A stretch of DNA of 64,000 bases, taken from NCBI RefSeq assembly GCF_954871325.1, contig NC_088775.1, forward strand, positions 26,265,561 through 26,329,560. Direction: 5' to 3'. Positions 48,796-60,311 of the stretch are shown one piece after another. The stretch's first letter is position 1; each line of letters opens with the position of its first letter. This stretch comes from Gordionus sp. m RMFG-2023 (lineage: Eukaryota > Nematomorpha > Gordioida > Chordodea > Parachordodidae). Under the pieces are notes generated by a model. The model did not search any database, was not told where the DNA came from, and was given only the letters and a program-made list of their open reading frames with translations. The position numbers and the translations under genes were made by a program.

Positions 48796-50127
48796 TTACT
48801 CCGCTCTATTACCCCGCATCAAACAATCATCCACTACGGACAATTCCCTTTCAATTTTTTTATAAACTTTACTTCTATTTTTCCACGGCTCCTGTCCTGT
48901 CAAAAATAATTTTACTCGACCCAATTCCTTATCTCTTAAGGTATTGCTTTTAAGATCCTCCCAATTCGTAGGACCACCCTTTAACATATGTGATAAAGAA
49001 CAAATTAATGCCCTGTCTTCATTCACCATTATACTTTTGTTAACGTCAAGATCCCCTTCACTGGATCCTAACCTAGATAAAATATCAGGCAAACAATTTT
49101 CCTTGCCCCTGATATATCTGATTTCCACATTAAAACTTCCCACCAGTAACAACCAACGTTGCAACCGGGGAGACAGCATTAACTCTTTATTATCTTTTTT
49201 AAATAAATGAATTAACGGCTTATGATCCATGTAAATTATAAATCTTTTACCGATCAAATATTCACGACATTTGGTTAATCCAAAGATAACCGCTAGGGCT
49301 TCTTGCTCAATAACCGAATATCTAGTTTCCACTTCCCTGAAAACTCTCGAAAAAAATATGATGGGTCTTTCCACACCATTCATTAAATGTAACAATGCAC
49401 CTCCAACCCCCTTGTTAGATGCATCAACTGCCAATATGATCTCTAAATCATTGTTAAAACATACTAAAATCGGTTCCTCACCAATTTTTTCTTTTAAAAT
49501 CTCAAAAGCATTTTTCTGTTCAATTTTCCACACAAAATGAACACCTTTTTTTAATAAACTATACAATGGAGATGCCACTTTCGCAAAATCCTCCACAAAA
49601 CGATGATAATAATTTACCATACCCAAAAATGACTGCAACTCCGCTTTATTGGTTGGCGGATTCATATTCGTTATATTTTTTTAATTTTTTTCCAGAGGTT
49701 TCACATCCAATCCATTTATCCGATGTCCTAAATAGATAACTTCCGTTACTCCAAGAACACTCTTTTCTTTGCTGGCCCTCAGACCTTTATCACGAATTCG
49801 CTTGAAAACCTCTTCCAAACGTTGATTATGTTGCTCTGGTGTTATACCCGTCACCAACACATCATCCATATAATAATAAACTCCCAGGCCCTGGAAAACT
49901 GATGCCATAGTGCGCTGAAATATCGGCGCTGACACACTTAATCCAAACGGTAGCCTACAAAAGGCAAATAATCCTTTCGGAGTCGTTATTGTAAATAATT
50001 TATGAATTTCCGCTTTCAAAGGCAATTGCAAATAAGCCGAAGAAAAATCAACCTTGGAAAAATACTTGGCACCTTTTAAACTGGCCAAAATCTCCTCAAT
50101 CCTAGGCAATGGATATTTTACCTCCAC
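48796..50127 (-). pseudogene. Ty3/Gypsy reverse transcriptase and RNase H
   Basis: RT motifs KVDFSSAYLQLPL, FCRLPFGLSVSAPIFQR, YYMDDVLVTG and IYLGHRING (49681-50127). The connection NPPTNKAELQSFLGMVNYY leads into RNase H with LAVDASNKGVGGALL, YSVIEQEALAVIF and YMDHKPLIHLF (48796-49665). Fossil, broken; high similarity to 16.1-18.9 kb. Confidence 0.88.
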
Positions 50128-50254
50128 TACCCATCTATTTAAGGTTACACGGAAATCAGCACATAGCCTCCATTCGATTTTCTAACAGGTACCAATGGTG
50201 TGGCCCACTCACTATATTCCACAGGAATAATGGTGCCATCTTTAACCCATTGAT

Positions 50255-51103
50255 CTAATTCTTCATCGATTTCCCTTTTCCACTCAAAAAAACTCTTCGG
50301 CAAGCCAAAAAGATGGGTGAAAAACCCTCTTTAAGTTTAACGTCTACTTGATAATCATTTAAACGTCCTAATTTTTCTTCAAAAATTATACCATATTTTC
50401 TAACCAAAATAGGTATAGCAAGATCGATCTTTTTTAATCCATCGATTTCAATTTCCATAAATTGATCCCTATCAATTTTACCATTTATTTCGGTATGATC
50501 AGAACTGATCACTACCTTTTCGGGAGTTTCAATAAAATTATTATTAACGACAATCCTGTTTTCATCGTTCAATAATTTAGATATCCCTTCTTTCTGAAGT
50601 TCATTTCGGATATTATCCGCCATTAATTTTCTTTTAACATTACCACTAGCCAATTCGCTATCAATAATAAATAAATTCCAATAATTATTATGGGGTCCAA
50701 TTGTGGTAATCCAATCCCACCCCATAATAGTTTCCACGGCTTTTCCTACTATCCATAAATCTAAACTTATGATAGTATAATTAAAAACCACATACCATTG
50801 AGTTTTACCCAAAACCTCAATTTCAGAACCATCGAACTGTTTTAAACACATATTTTCCTTAATAATCACGCCATTAAGACAATATTTATAAAAATTTTCA
50901 CAAGACATTATAGAAATGCTCGCACCAGTGTCAAATAGCATATCAATATACCTGCAGTCAATTCTCAATTTAACCCTAGGACATTGACCCGGTCTATTTA
51001 TTTCATCAGTCCTTAAAATTTCACAAGTTTTAAGGGGCTGATCGCTATCTATTCCCCCTGAAATATCAATTTCATTGGAATTTAAATTTCCTCCTAAATT
51101 CAA
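50255..51103 (-). pseudogene. Ty3/Gypsy retropepsin region
   Basis: LRIDCRYIDMLFDTGASISI carries the aspartic protease DTGAS active site, with GWDWI further on. A linker towards the RT follows. It corresponds to the piece at 18781-19017 in the older copy. Fossil. Confidence 0.85.
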
Positions 51104-51459
51104 CTCGGAATTTCGAGGTTTTTTACTAATATTACTATATTTTTTAATAATATCCCGAGGATATTTTTCCCATTTAAAATTATCAACATTTTTTCAATAT
51201 ATATATTTCACAATGCTCCCAGGAAATTTTTCCCATTTAAAAGCATTATTTTTCATTATATTCAAATTAAAACCATAATCAACCGTTTTAACTTTATCTT
51301 CATGATAACAAACATTTTCATTAAAACCATTAAAATTATGAGAATCCCATCTCCTTATATTATTATAATATACTTTCCTAAAATTTTTATTTCCCTGTAT
51401 TTTAACTGCTATATGATTACATTTGCTATCATATAGTCAGTATAAAGCATAATTTATAG

Positions 51460-52218
51460 CTATATGTCCCGTCTCTTTACATTTAAAACATACACGAGAC
51501 CCCGCCAAATCGATTTCAACGAATCAACTTTATTTACATCTAGGCCTGAAATCTTCCTTACGTTGGAATTTTCTCCACTAGATTTTTGCAATGGAAAACC
51601 CATTCTAAAATTTTGTTCTTTTACAATACAGGTCTTAGAATAATGACCCTTGTAACCGCACCGATTACAAATCATGTCAGCAATAACTTTTGGAAAACTC
51701 TTTCCATTCGAAATAATTCTATCACCGAATTGTTTCTTATCCCCTTGATTACTCATACTAATCAACCTAGATACATCACTATAAATATCTTTAATAGATT
51801 CTTTTATATCTTTTAATTCCTGGAGGATAGCCACTGACCTCTCCACAAATTCCAAACGATCATCGTTATTATCTTTCATCGTTTCAACCATTCCCGGTTT
51901 GCCGTTCTTGATTTCATTTAAAATTCCATTTAAACTACTTTCCAAGTCCGAAATTCTCTTAAAACAATTTGCCGACACCCGAGTGTCCTTTTTCCAATTA
52001 CCATATACCTTGGTCGCAACCAAAGTACATTTTCCACATAAAAATTTCAAAAGTATATATATTAAATATAGAATTATTATTAATCCTAATGTAACTAAGT
52101 ATTGACCTATATCCAATTCATTAAGGTTCTGATACAAGATTTTATAACCCATATCCTTAAAGATGGCAATTTTATTAATAAAAGTAGGCTCAGAATACTT
52201 ATCGAAATAAACAACCAT
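51460..52218 (-). CDS. Gag-like ORF with membrane segment and zinc knuckle
   Basis: A 252-residue frame. A strongly hydrophobic helix (about residues 42-62, LVTLGLIIILYLIYILLKFL) is followed by the conserved TLVATKVYGNWKKDT. A region with heptad-like hydrophobics comes next (about 85-150, LEFVERSVAILQELKDIKES), then one CCHC knuckle CNRCGYKGHYSKTC (about 185-200). I see no capsid-like domain. The related copy at 57269-57959 has the same layout. Ordinary Ty3/Gypsy Gag has no membrane helix, so the role is unclear. Part of a fossil element. Confidence 0.7.
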   Translation of the reverse strand: MVVYFDKYSEPTFINKIAIFKDMGYKILYQNLNELDIGQYLVTLGLIIILYLIYILLKFLCGKCTLVATKVYGNWKKDTRVSANCFKRISDLESSLNGILNEIKNGKPGMVETMKDNNDDRLEFVERSVAILQELKDIKESIKDIYSDVSRLISMSNQGDKKQFGDRIISNGKSFPKVIADMICNRCGYKGHYSKTCIVKEQNFRMGFPLQKSSGENSNVRKISGLDVNKVDSLKSIWRGLVYVLNVKRRDI

Positions 52219-52444
52219 CGCATATTACGAAATTTTACTCTAAAATTACGTTATTACAAAAAGTTATATTATATTATAAAGCCTGGGTGTTAATCGAACT
52301 AATCTAAAAAAAATATTTTTCAAACTATTTTGTTAATTAAAATTCACAAAAAAAAATTTAAACAACAAAAACGTTATTATTGCGTTGTGTCCTAAAGGTA
52401 ACATATAATATGTAAAATAAAAATGAGTTTGTTTTTTTTACCTT

Positions 52445-52505
52445 ATAATAACGAATAACCCTTGAATCTACAGGTTCGAATCCTGGGAATACGGTCAACA
52501 CTTTT
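52445..52505 (-). other. antisense tRNA-like sequence at primer-binding position
   Basis: On the plus strand CTACAGGTTCGAATCCTGGG is a T-arm (TTCGAAT loop, four paired stem bases), followed by AATACGGTCAACA. The related element has an 18-nt primer site TGGTGCCGTGACCAGGAT (56920-56937), complementary to a tRNA 3' end reading ATCCTGG...CACCA. Here the similarity extends past the usual 18 nt into the T-arm. It is not a full tRNA gene. Confidence 0.5.
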
Positions 52506-52517
52506 TAAGTATTGGTA

Positions 52518-52861
52518 CAATTTCAATCCTTGGATTCCTGAATATATTTCCAACTTTTTAAGTATATTCTTTTAAAGTATATTCCTGAATATATTTTTCG
52601 AATTATATATATATATATATATAAAAAACCACAATATTTAGATTATTCAAAATTTCTTTATTTTTTATAAAAATTATCCGAGAAATACATAATGATTTTC
52701 ACTATCAATAATACGAATCTATCTCTATATTTATTATTATAATTATTATTTCTTTTTTTACATTAAATAATAATAATTTTTTTCTCCAATCAGATGTCTA
52801 CAATCCATCTGATTGACGTCTAATGAGAATATATATATATATTTTTTAACATACTAAGACA
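52518..52861 (-). repeat. 5' LTR of the 46-53 kb element
   Basis: Starts on the minus strand with TGTCTTAGTATG at 52861; pair of 46270-46615. Confidence 0.9.
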
Positions 52862-53298
52862 GATGCAACATATTTTTAATTGTAAATCATTAAATAAATA
52901 ATTTATAGTTTGTTTTTTTTACACAAGGATTAACAACATAAAAAAAGTAATAAAATAAATCATTTTTTTTTAATTACATTTGTTAGTGTCGTATAGACCT
53001 GTGCGCCGCAGGCTCACGCCGGCGCCGCCGGCAATTTTATTTACGCCGGAACAGCCGCTGATTCAGATCAGCGGCGTGAGCCGGCTAGCCGCGAATTTTT
53101 CTTATGGCGGCGGCATGTATAATATTTAGAATGTTGTTTAATTATATTTATATATTAAATTATTATTATTTAAATTAGAATATTAACATTAATATAATAA
53201 AACATGAATTGTATTCTATTGCTTTATATAATAGAATAGTGTATATCATTTACATTCATTCATACACCATATTCATTTCGGCTATATTAATTATTTTT

Positions 53299-56062
53299 AT
53301 GGATTTGCGCGTTTTAAACCACCCTATATACAATTATGAAATAACAACTCTCTCTACTAATCAAAAATCAAGTTATGTGTGGAAGTACTTTGGAAATCTT
53401 ATTTTGAAGAATGAGAATAAGAAAAGCACGATAATGCCTGATTATATTTATTGTGAACCTTGTTTAAAATTGGGGAAAAAAGATGAGGAAGATTCGGATA
53501 AAAATAATCCATTTTCACAGTAATTTATTTTAATTTTAGACTTATATATATATATATATAATTTATATATTAGTTATGATATCAAATGTTATAGCAAAAA
53601 TATAAGTACGAGTAACCTTTCTCGTCACTTACTAAATTTTCATAAAATATCAGAAAAAACTAATAATAATAAATCCATTCAAACTCTAAAAATGTTTCTA
53701 AAGCCAACGCCAACTTGTAGCAAGAATATAAAAGATAAAAAATGGCTCTTAGGTTAGTATCAATGTTTATTAATATTAATTATAAATTTTTAACTGGTTT
53801 GTTAAATTAATTTTATTAAGCTCTATTTATTCAAAACAACTAAATTTTTTAGTTTGTTTTGTCAGCTCTTATTTTGAGAACTTTTTAATGTACAAACTTA
53901 ATATATAATTTATTAAAATAATTATGTAAAACTTTAAAACAACTAAATTTTTAGTTTGTTTATTGTCAGCTCTATTTTGAGATCCAATGCATAAACTTAT
54001 GTATAATTTAAATTAATAAAATAATTATGTAAAACTTTAAAACAACTAAATTTTTAGTTTGTTAATTGTCAGCTCTATTTTGAGATCCTTTTAATGCATA
54101 AACTTAATGTATAATTTAAATTTATTAAAATAATTATGTAAAACTTTAAAACAACTAAATTTTTAGTTTGTTTATTGTCAGCTCTATTTTGAGATCTTTT
54201 TAATGAATAAAATAAACTAAAAATATATTTTATTAAATTATGTAAAACTTTATTTTGAAAGTTCAAAACTAAATCAAATTTTTTATTTGTTTCTCTTTTT
54301 TAAATATCTTTTTTCTAATAGGGCGAAATTATGTTTTGATGTGCTGCTTAGATTTATTGCCATTTGATTCTATAAGCAATAATGGGATGACAGATTTTCT
54401 AAAGGTTTAAAATTTAAATAAAATGATTATTAAAAAATAAATTGCCTAAAAAAATAGAAATATAAGATAATTGATTCCTCATCAGAATTGCCTAATAGGA
54501 CAACTATTAGTCGGGGAGCACTTGATGATGTTTATTGTTCTATAAAGGCACATGTTTTAAACCTGATTGATGCTGGTCCAAAATTCTGTTCCATTACTTT
54601 TGATTTATGGACCGATCATTTCAAGCGGCGAAATTATATTACATTTAGTCTTCATCATTAAATGAAAATTTTGATTTAAAATATTTTACCCTGGCAACCC
54701 GAAATGTGACTCAAAAGCATACTGGGGAAACCATATTATCGGAGATTGATGGTATCGAAGAGGAATTTCATTTAAAAGCCAAAATAATACAAATGGTAAC
54801 TGATGCAGGGGCAAATGTCAAAAGAAGCGTCAGATTGGGGGATTATGAGCATCATTTATGCTTAGGCCATGGACTACATAATTTGGTTACAGTTGATGGC
54901 ATAAAAAAAGTTGCCAGAATTGATAATCTCCTTAAAAAAATTAGAGAAATTATTTCAGCCCTCAGATATCGAGTAGCTGATTTGGAATGTGAAATAGAAG
55001 ATGAGCATCGTAAATTTCTCCAGTCAATTTATGAGACAGGTCATATCTTGGATATTGATGATTCTGATCCATACCTTGATGACCATTTTGATAATGAAGC
55101 GGATAATAGAAATGTCATTACACCAACCAATCTATATAATACAAAAACGTTAAAATTAAATTGCCCTACCCGCTGGCACAGCATATTAATTATGCTAGAA
55201 AGTGATCGTAGCGTGAACAAAAATCCTATTAATAATGTTTTGAATAAAATAGGAAAACGATGTTTAAAACTTTATAATAATGAATGGGATATGATTGACG
55301 AACTTTATGCCGTATTAACTCCATTCCGAGAGTCGGTGGAATTTCTTTCCTCCCAAAAGGGATTGACTATAAATCTAGGGTTATTATTTCGCAGTGAAAT
55401 AGAAACCCACATACAGATCAATATATCTGATTCCTCAGATATTATTTGTTTAAAAGAAAATATGCAAAAAAAGCTTGACCATAGGTTTCCCATTACGAAC
55501 TTCAAGTTATTTTATATTTTTATTAATAAAATTATATTTTGAACATTAGATATTAGCGACTCTCCTTGATCCCAGATTTCAAAATCTGAAAATTGTGTCA
55601 GAATATTTAAATTCAAATTCTACTACATCATTGCAATTTTTAACAAGACATTTAAAACTTTTAGAAAATGATAAAAATGCACAAAGTGAAATCCAAGTTG
55701 AAGATAATGGGGAGACTTCCAGTTCTTATATCGCCAAAATAGCTCGTAAACATTCCATTCCAGGCAGTGATTATAACAATATAAGTAATTTAGAACAAGA
55801 ATGCCATATTTTGCTAAGCCAAAATAATATCCCAGAAGAGGATGCATTAACCTTTTGGAAGAAAAAGCAACTGGAACTTCCTAGGCTTGCTAATTTAGCT
55901 AGGAAGGTTCTTTGTATACCTGCAACCAGTACACCCAGCGAAAGAATTTTTTCCATTGCTGGATTAATACTCAATGCAAAAAGGACTTCTTTATGTCCCA
56001 CCAATCTTGATAAATGTCTATTTATTCATGATAATTATAATTTAGCTAAATCTGAATTCTGA
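53299..56062 (+). pseudogene. hAT transposase with BED zinc finger
   Basis: Exon 1 (53299-53518) opens MDLRVLNHPIYNYEI and has the start of a BED finger (SSYVWKYFG, YCEPCLK). Exon 2 (53595-53752) supplies TSNLSRHLLNFH. Exon 3 (54322-54404) and exon 4 (from 54467) keep phase. Exon 4 has CSITFDLWTDHFKRRNYI (first catalytic Asp), VTDAGANVKRSVRL, HHLCLGHGLHNLV and CPTRWHS. The C-terminal exon (about 55550-56062) has LLDPRFQNLK, WKKKQLELPRLANLARKVLC and IPATSTPSERIFSIAG (dimerisation). One frameshift near 54660 separates LHH from NENFDLKYFTL, and the last junction does not fit phase cleanly. Otherwise the gene is intact, so the copy is young. Confidence 0.88.
53838..54260. repeat. tandem repeat, about 105 bp x 4
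   Basis: Four units in the second intron of the hAT transposase, each starting ACAACTAAATTTTTAGTTTG and including TTGTCAGCTCTATTTTGAGA. The last unit is divergent. Confidence 0.9.
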
Positions 56063-56459
56063 TTTATTATATTTCTTACTTAATATTTTGTTTGCATTCC
56101 AAATATATATTTGTTATAATAAAAATCAATAGAATATTACTAATATGTGTTGTTTATGTGACTCTGATCTGAGTGAAAATTTCCTTAGTCTATTTCTGAT
56201 GAGAAAATACATGGTGAGACAGGAAATAATTTAAGAAATAAACTATGTTAACAATGTGTTAGAAAAGAGCGCCAAATTATAAAAAAATGTAATACATTGA
56301 TTTATAAATTAAATTTATTAAAAAAATTTTTTTAAATAAATATCGCGCCGCCGCCGCCCACAATTTAGTAGACAGCGGCGAAATCGGCGTGCCGCCGAAC
56401 GCCAATAAAAAAATTTTAAAAAACCGCCGACGTCAATTGAGACATCGGCGCACAGGTAG

Positions 56460-56919
56460 TGTCGTATATTGCAATTTTTTTTATTTTAAGTTGAAATGTC
56501 AATCATTTTAATTTTGATTTTTTTGATTATAATTTTTTTTTATCGTTTTTTTTTTTATAAAATGATTTTTAATCATTATTAATTTTTTTATGCAAAAATT
56601 TGAAAAACCATTTTTTCATCATTAATTTTTTATGCGCAAATTTAAAAAACTATTTTTCATGATTAAATTTTTATGATTATATTTTGAAAATTTATTAATT
56701 TTTATGCTTAAGAAAAATAAATGAAATTTTTACAATTACTGCTGTCTTGATAATTTTGTGTTTAAGAAAGTTATATATATTGATCATTGTAAGTCTTATA
56801 TTGTTCGTAGGCTCGTGATTTTTGTAAATGCCTTCATTTTCGGGTTATTTAGATTTTTGATTTTAAGTAAGTTTTTTTTATTTTTGATCTTGGCCAGTTT
56901 TTTCTGCTTTATTGATAGT
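56460..56919 (+). repeat. LTR, plus strand
   Basis: TGTCGTATATTGC to ATTGATAGT; inverted copy of 10129-10557. Followed directly by the primer-binding site. Confidence 0.85.
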
Positions 56920-56937
56920 TGGTGCCGTGACCAGGAT
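56920..56937 (+). promoter_or_regulatory. primer-binding site
   Basis: TGGTGCCGTGACCAGGAT is 18 nt long, starts TGG, and is complementary to a tRNA 3' end with CCA. The exact tRNA was not determined. Confidence 0.75.
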
Positions 56938-57268
56938 ATTAGATACCAAAATTATTCTTTATTATAAGATAAAAAACATATTTTTATTTTATATTTTGTA
57001 TCCCTCCTCAGGACACAACGCAATCACGTTTTTGTTGTTTAAATATTTTTAGAAATTTAATTAATAAAATTTAACACCAATCTTTATAATATTTTTTAAA
57101 AAAAAGGGAAAAACGCATTTTTAAATATTCTCAAATTACTTATTTACCACGGCCGATTTAAAGTTATATAAATTTTCCATATCATGAGATGGGCTTTATG
57201 TTTAATTTTGATATTGAGCCTAGCTTATCTAATAAAATTTCGGAGTATCCGAGTATTACTTATAAAAT

Positions 57269-57959
57269 TTGTATCAAATGGTTGATAAATTTGATGTAAA
57301 TGAGGCATTAGTGGCAATTTTATTATTGATCATAATATATGGGTTATCTATTATAATAAAATTTTTGTTTAGAAAATTTACTCTGGTTGCGACCAAAGTA
57401 TATGGAAATTGGAAAAGAGACACTCTAGTGTCGGCTGATTGTTGGAAAAAAATTTTGGTCTTGGAAAGTAAATGTGGTTTTAGATGAAATCAAGAAAGAC
57501 AGACCAGAAATGGTAGAAACTTTGGAATGTAATAACGATGATCGTTTGGACATTATGGAGAGATCTGTAGTTATCCTCCGAGAATTGAAAGAAATAAAAG
57601 AAGTAATTAAGATTATATATCAGGATATAAATAAATTGGTTATTTCGAAGAGTAATGGTAGTAAAGGCCAAATATGTGGTCCGACGGGGTCAAATGGAAA
57701 AAATATCTCCGATGAAAAAAATGGTTTCTCCGGGAGTAAAAAAATCTTTGAAGATTTGAAATGTACCCGCTGTGGGTATAGGGGTCACAAGGTAGAGACC
57801 TGTGTGGTCAAAGAACAAAATTTTCGCGAGGGTTTTCCGTTAAGGAAATTGATACTAGAAAATTCTAATGTTATAAAAATTTCTGGTACCAACACGTTCC
57901 ACCATCAAATTATGGTAAATCCCGTTTGTGTTTTAAGGGTAACAAACCCGGACATATAG
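57269..57959 (+). pseudogene. Gag-like region with membrane segment, second copy
   Basis: The first frame (57269-57487) has the hydrophobic stretch ALVAILLLIIIYGLSIIIKF followed by TLVATKVYGNWKRDT, as in 51460-52218. The overlapping next frame (57474-57959) has the helix-rich middle and the knuckle CTRCGYRGHKVETC. Sequence between the copies has drifted considerably while the membrane segment and the TLVATKVYGNWK motif stayed recognisable. Fossil, broken. Confidence 0.75.
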
Positions 57960-58178
57960 CCATAAATTGTACCGAAAATTGACTATATGATTGCAAGTGT
58001 AATCATATAGTAAGTAGGAGATCGGGAGGTAGAAATAGGAATAAATTAAATAACCATGCTGAAATGAGAAATGATTCTCATAAAAGCCGTGGTTTTAACA
58101 GAAATTTTTTTTATACTGCTGATAAAAATAAAAATAATGAAGATTCTAATAATTTTAGATGGGGAAAATATCCTAAGG

Positions 58179-60098
58179 CAGGCGCGTACGCAGGAATTTG
58201 ATCTGGGGGGGGGGGGGGATAATAAATTTTTTTAAGAAATATTATTGTTTTTTAAAATATCAAGCATAAATTTATTAGGACTAATAACTATTCCTAATAC
58301 ACAATTTTAAATTAATGTGAATTATAAAAAAATTATATGTAAAGAATCACTTAAATGACCCAAAATAGAAATTTGAATTTTTTGAGCCTTTGCACAAAAA
58401 GTTGTATTTTGTATGTTATATATTTACAATATAAAATCCAATCTTCGTTGGGATTGAGCTAATTTTTCAATTATGTCGCCAAATGCCTATGAATATTCAA
58501 AAGATCCGAACCTTTCAATCTACTTTCACATGTTGTACTTCTTGGTATGTTTTTCCGAGACCTGCTGGCCCGGCCCCTGGGCCGGACAATATTTTAATTT
58601 TTTTAAATATACCCGGGCCGGGCCCGAAATTTTTTTAAAAAAACACCCGGGCCGGACCTGAATTTTTTTTAAAAAACACCCAAGCCGGGCCTAAATTATT
58701 TTTTTAAAAACACCCAGGACGGGCTGTATTTTATAAAACAGCCTATATTAGAAATCGTTATTATTAGCTATAAAAATCAAAAATAAATATAATTTATTTT
58801 TTTTTAAAACCGGGCCGGGCCTGAAAATTTTATTTAAAAAAAAGCCGGGCCGAGCCTGAAAATTTAAAAAAAAAAGCCGAGCCGGGCCTAAAATTTTTTT
58901 TAAAAAAGCCGGGCCGGGCCTGTAATTTTTTTTAAAAAAGCCGGGCCGGGCCTGTAATTTTTTTTAAAAAAACCCAGGCCGGGCCAGAAAAAATCTTTAA
59001 AAAAAATCCAGGCCGTGCCCTGCAAATGGTACTTCTGCAAGCCTCTGTTTTTCTTCTTAAAAAAGAGTTGGGAATTTAATCTAAAATGTGTTTGAAATAA
59101 TGCAGAGCATCCATAGCATTTTTTGGGACTATATCAACTATAATTAATCTTATAAACATAGTTATTCAGCTAGTAGGGCATCATAAGATACTTTAACAAT
59201 TTCATAATAAAAATCTAACAAATATTTTTTTTTCTATCACCATCTGAAAAAGGTTGGGAAGGCGTTTGTGGAAGTAATATTTGCAGATGTAAGTGCTGCA
59301 TGATGAATTAAAAATTCATTTATTTGGGTTATAAATGTATCTGCATCTAAGATATACTCTTCTACTGATCCTATATTAATGTTTTAACGATGAGCTTGCC
59401 TTGCGTCGAGGGAGACAAATATTAAACACGTATAGCTCTGCTTTTGACTCAACAATAAAATATGAAAATCTTCATCAACGCCCTAATTTCCTTGAGTTCT
59501 GATAAAATGCTCTCCGCTATTCTCATCTTTTTAATCAAATCAATGTCATGTTTTTGAAAAGTAATACTTAAAATAGTTAAATAATACATTCTAATGAGAA
59601 ATAAAATTTGGAATAAGCATTGAATCCAATAATTTTCTTGCTTCTGAGAAAATATTTCTTTCAGACCATTGTGATATTTCAGTAATAACAAATAATTGGC
59701 CTAACTCCTTAATAGCTGTTAGTGCTTGATGGAAGAGGCTCTATCTCGTTGGACAAGGTTGCAATTTCTTTTTCCCTGTTGGACCAGAAGTTTCAGAAAT
59801 AATTATTATTTGACTAGAAATTTGAAAATGGTAGATAAATATTACGCCACTAAAAATTTGAAAATAATAAGTAAATATTAAGCAGGAAAATTTGAAATCT
59901 AAATTAATTGATAAAATAACTTATGAATGTGATAATAAATGTAATAAAATATATATTTAATATGAGATACGAATAAATATTAACAAATATAAATTAATAT
60001 AAACAATAATATTTTTGAAAAATATATCCGGCATCTGCATTTTTTGGCTTTGGGGGGGGGGGGGGATTTGTCCCCCCCCCCCGCTGCGTACGCCAATG
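58179..60098 (-). mobile_element. hAT element inside the LTR element
   Basis: Left end CAGGCGCGTACGCAGG, right end read inward CATTGGCGTACGCAGCGG, long G-runs just inside. Flanks TCCTAAGG at 58171-58178 and 60099-60106 form a perfect 8-bp duplication. Inside, 58560-59035 holds about ten CCGGGCCGGGCC-like boxes separated by poly-A/T, perhaps a nested MITE. On the minus strand about 59449-59760 there is a DUF4371-type transposase remnant (frames with TEISQWSERNIFSEARKLL and KKMRIAESILSELKEI). Non-autonomous. Confidence 0.88.
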
Positions 60099-60311
60099 TC
60101 CTAAGGGTATTATTAAATATTCCGATAAGAGGGATGTTAATACTTTCGAATGGAAAAGATATCCCCGTGATATTGTTAAAAAAAATATGAGTATTATTAA
60201 AGAACCGCTAAATTCCGAGTTGAATTTATGTTCAAATGTGAATTCTCATGAAACTGATGTTTCAAATGAGATAAATATTGATCAGTCAATTAGAACATAT
60301 GAGAAATGACT

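Larger units (their letters stand above)
46270..52861 (-). mobile_element. young Ty3/Gypsy-like LTR element, nearly full length
   Basis: Sense order: 5' LTR (52518-52861), tRNA-like primer-site region (about 52445-52505), Gag-like ORF with membrane segment and zinc knuckle (51460-52218), retropepsin (50255-51103), RT and RNase H (48796-50127), integrase (47929-48753), a 1.3-kb 3' region with a tandem duplication (47558-47717), polypurine tract (46616-46645) and 3' LTR (46270-46615). All parts are present, but the coding region has roughly half a dozen breaks. No flanking target duplication could be recognised. Confidence 0.9.
52994..56458 (+). mobile_element. hAT element with GC-rich ends and perfect target duplication
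   Basis: 3465 bp. The left end TAGACCTGTGCGCCG and the right end read inward TACCTGTGCGCCG form the terminal repeats. They are flanked by GTGTCGTA at 52986-52993 and 56459-56466, a perfect 8-bp duplication. The first and last 120 bp are packed with GCCGCCG/CGGCGGC boxes in both orientations, in sharp contrast to the AT-rich interior. Inserted at the first bases of an LTR. It encodes a nearly complete transposase. Confidence 0.95.
52987..60309 (+). mobile_element. Ty3/Gypsy-like LTR element split by two hATs
   Basis: Starts TGTCGTA at 52987; the rest of the LTR lies at 56467-56919 after a hAT insertion. Primer-binding site TGGTGCCGTGACCAGGAT at 56920-56937, Gag-like frames at 57269-57959 with a second knuckle piece just after, a second hAT at 58179-60098, and about 200 bp more of the internal region (60107-60309) that corresponds to the gag-protease junction of the 46-53 kb element. 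No pol or 3' LTR follows; a dispersed repeat begins near 60312. Fossil, broken, incomplete. Confidence 0.8.

Noticed and set aside
52445-52505. A tRNA gene
   Set aside because: Only a T-arm and part of the acceptor side are present; no D-arm, anticodon arm or matching 5' acceptor strand. Its position fits a primer-binding region.
53838-54260. CRISPR array
   Set aside because: The units are contiguous 105-bp repeats without unique spacers, inside a eukaryotic transposon intron.
56758-56967. 69-residue hydrophobic plus frame
   Set aside because: It spans the LTR end and the primer-binding site; chance translation of AT-rich DNA.
60045-60082. G-run and C-run as a structured regulatory site
   Set aside because: Such runs occur next to every hAT terminus here and are explained as part of those ends.
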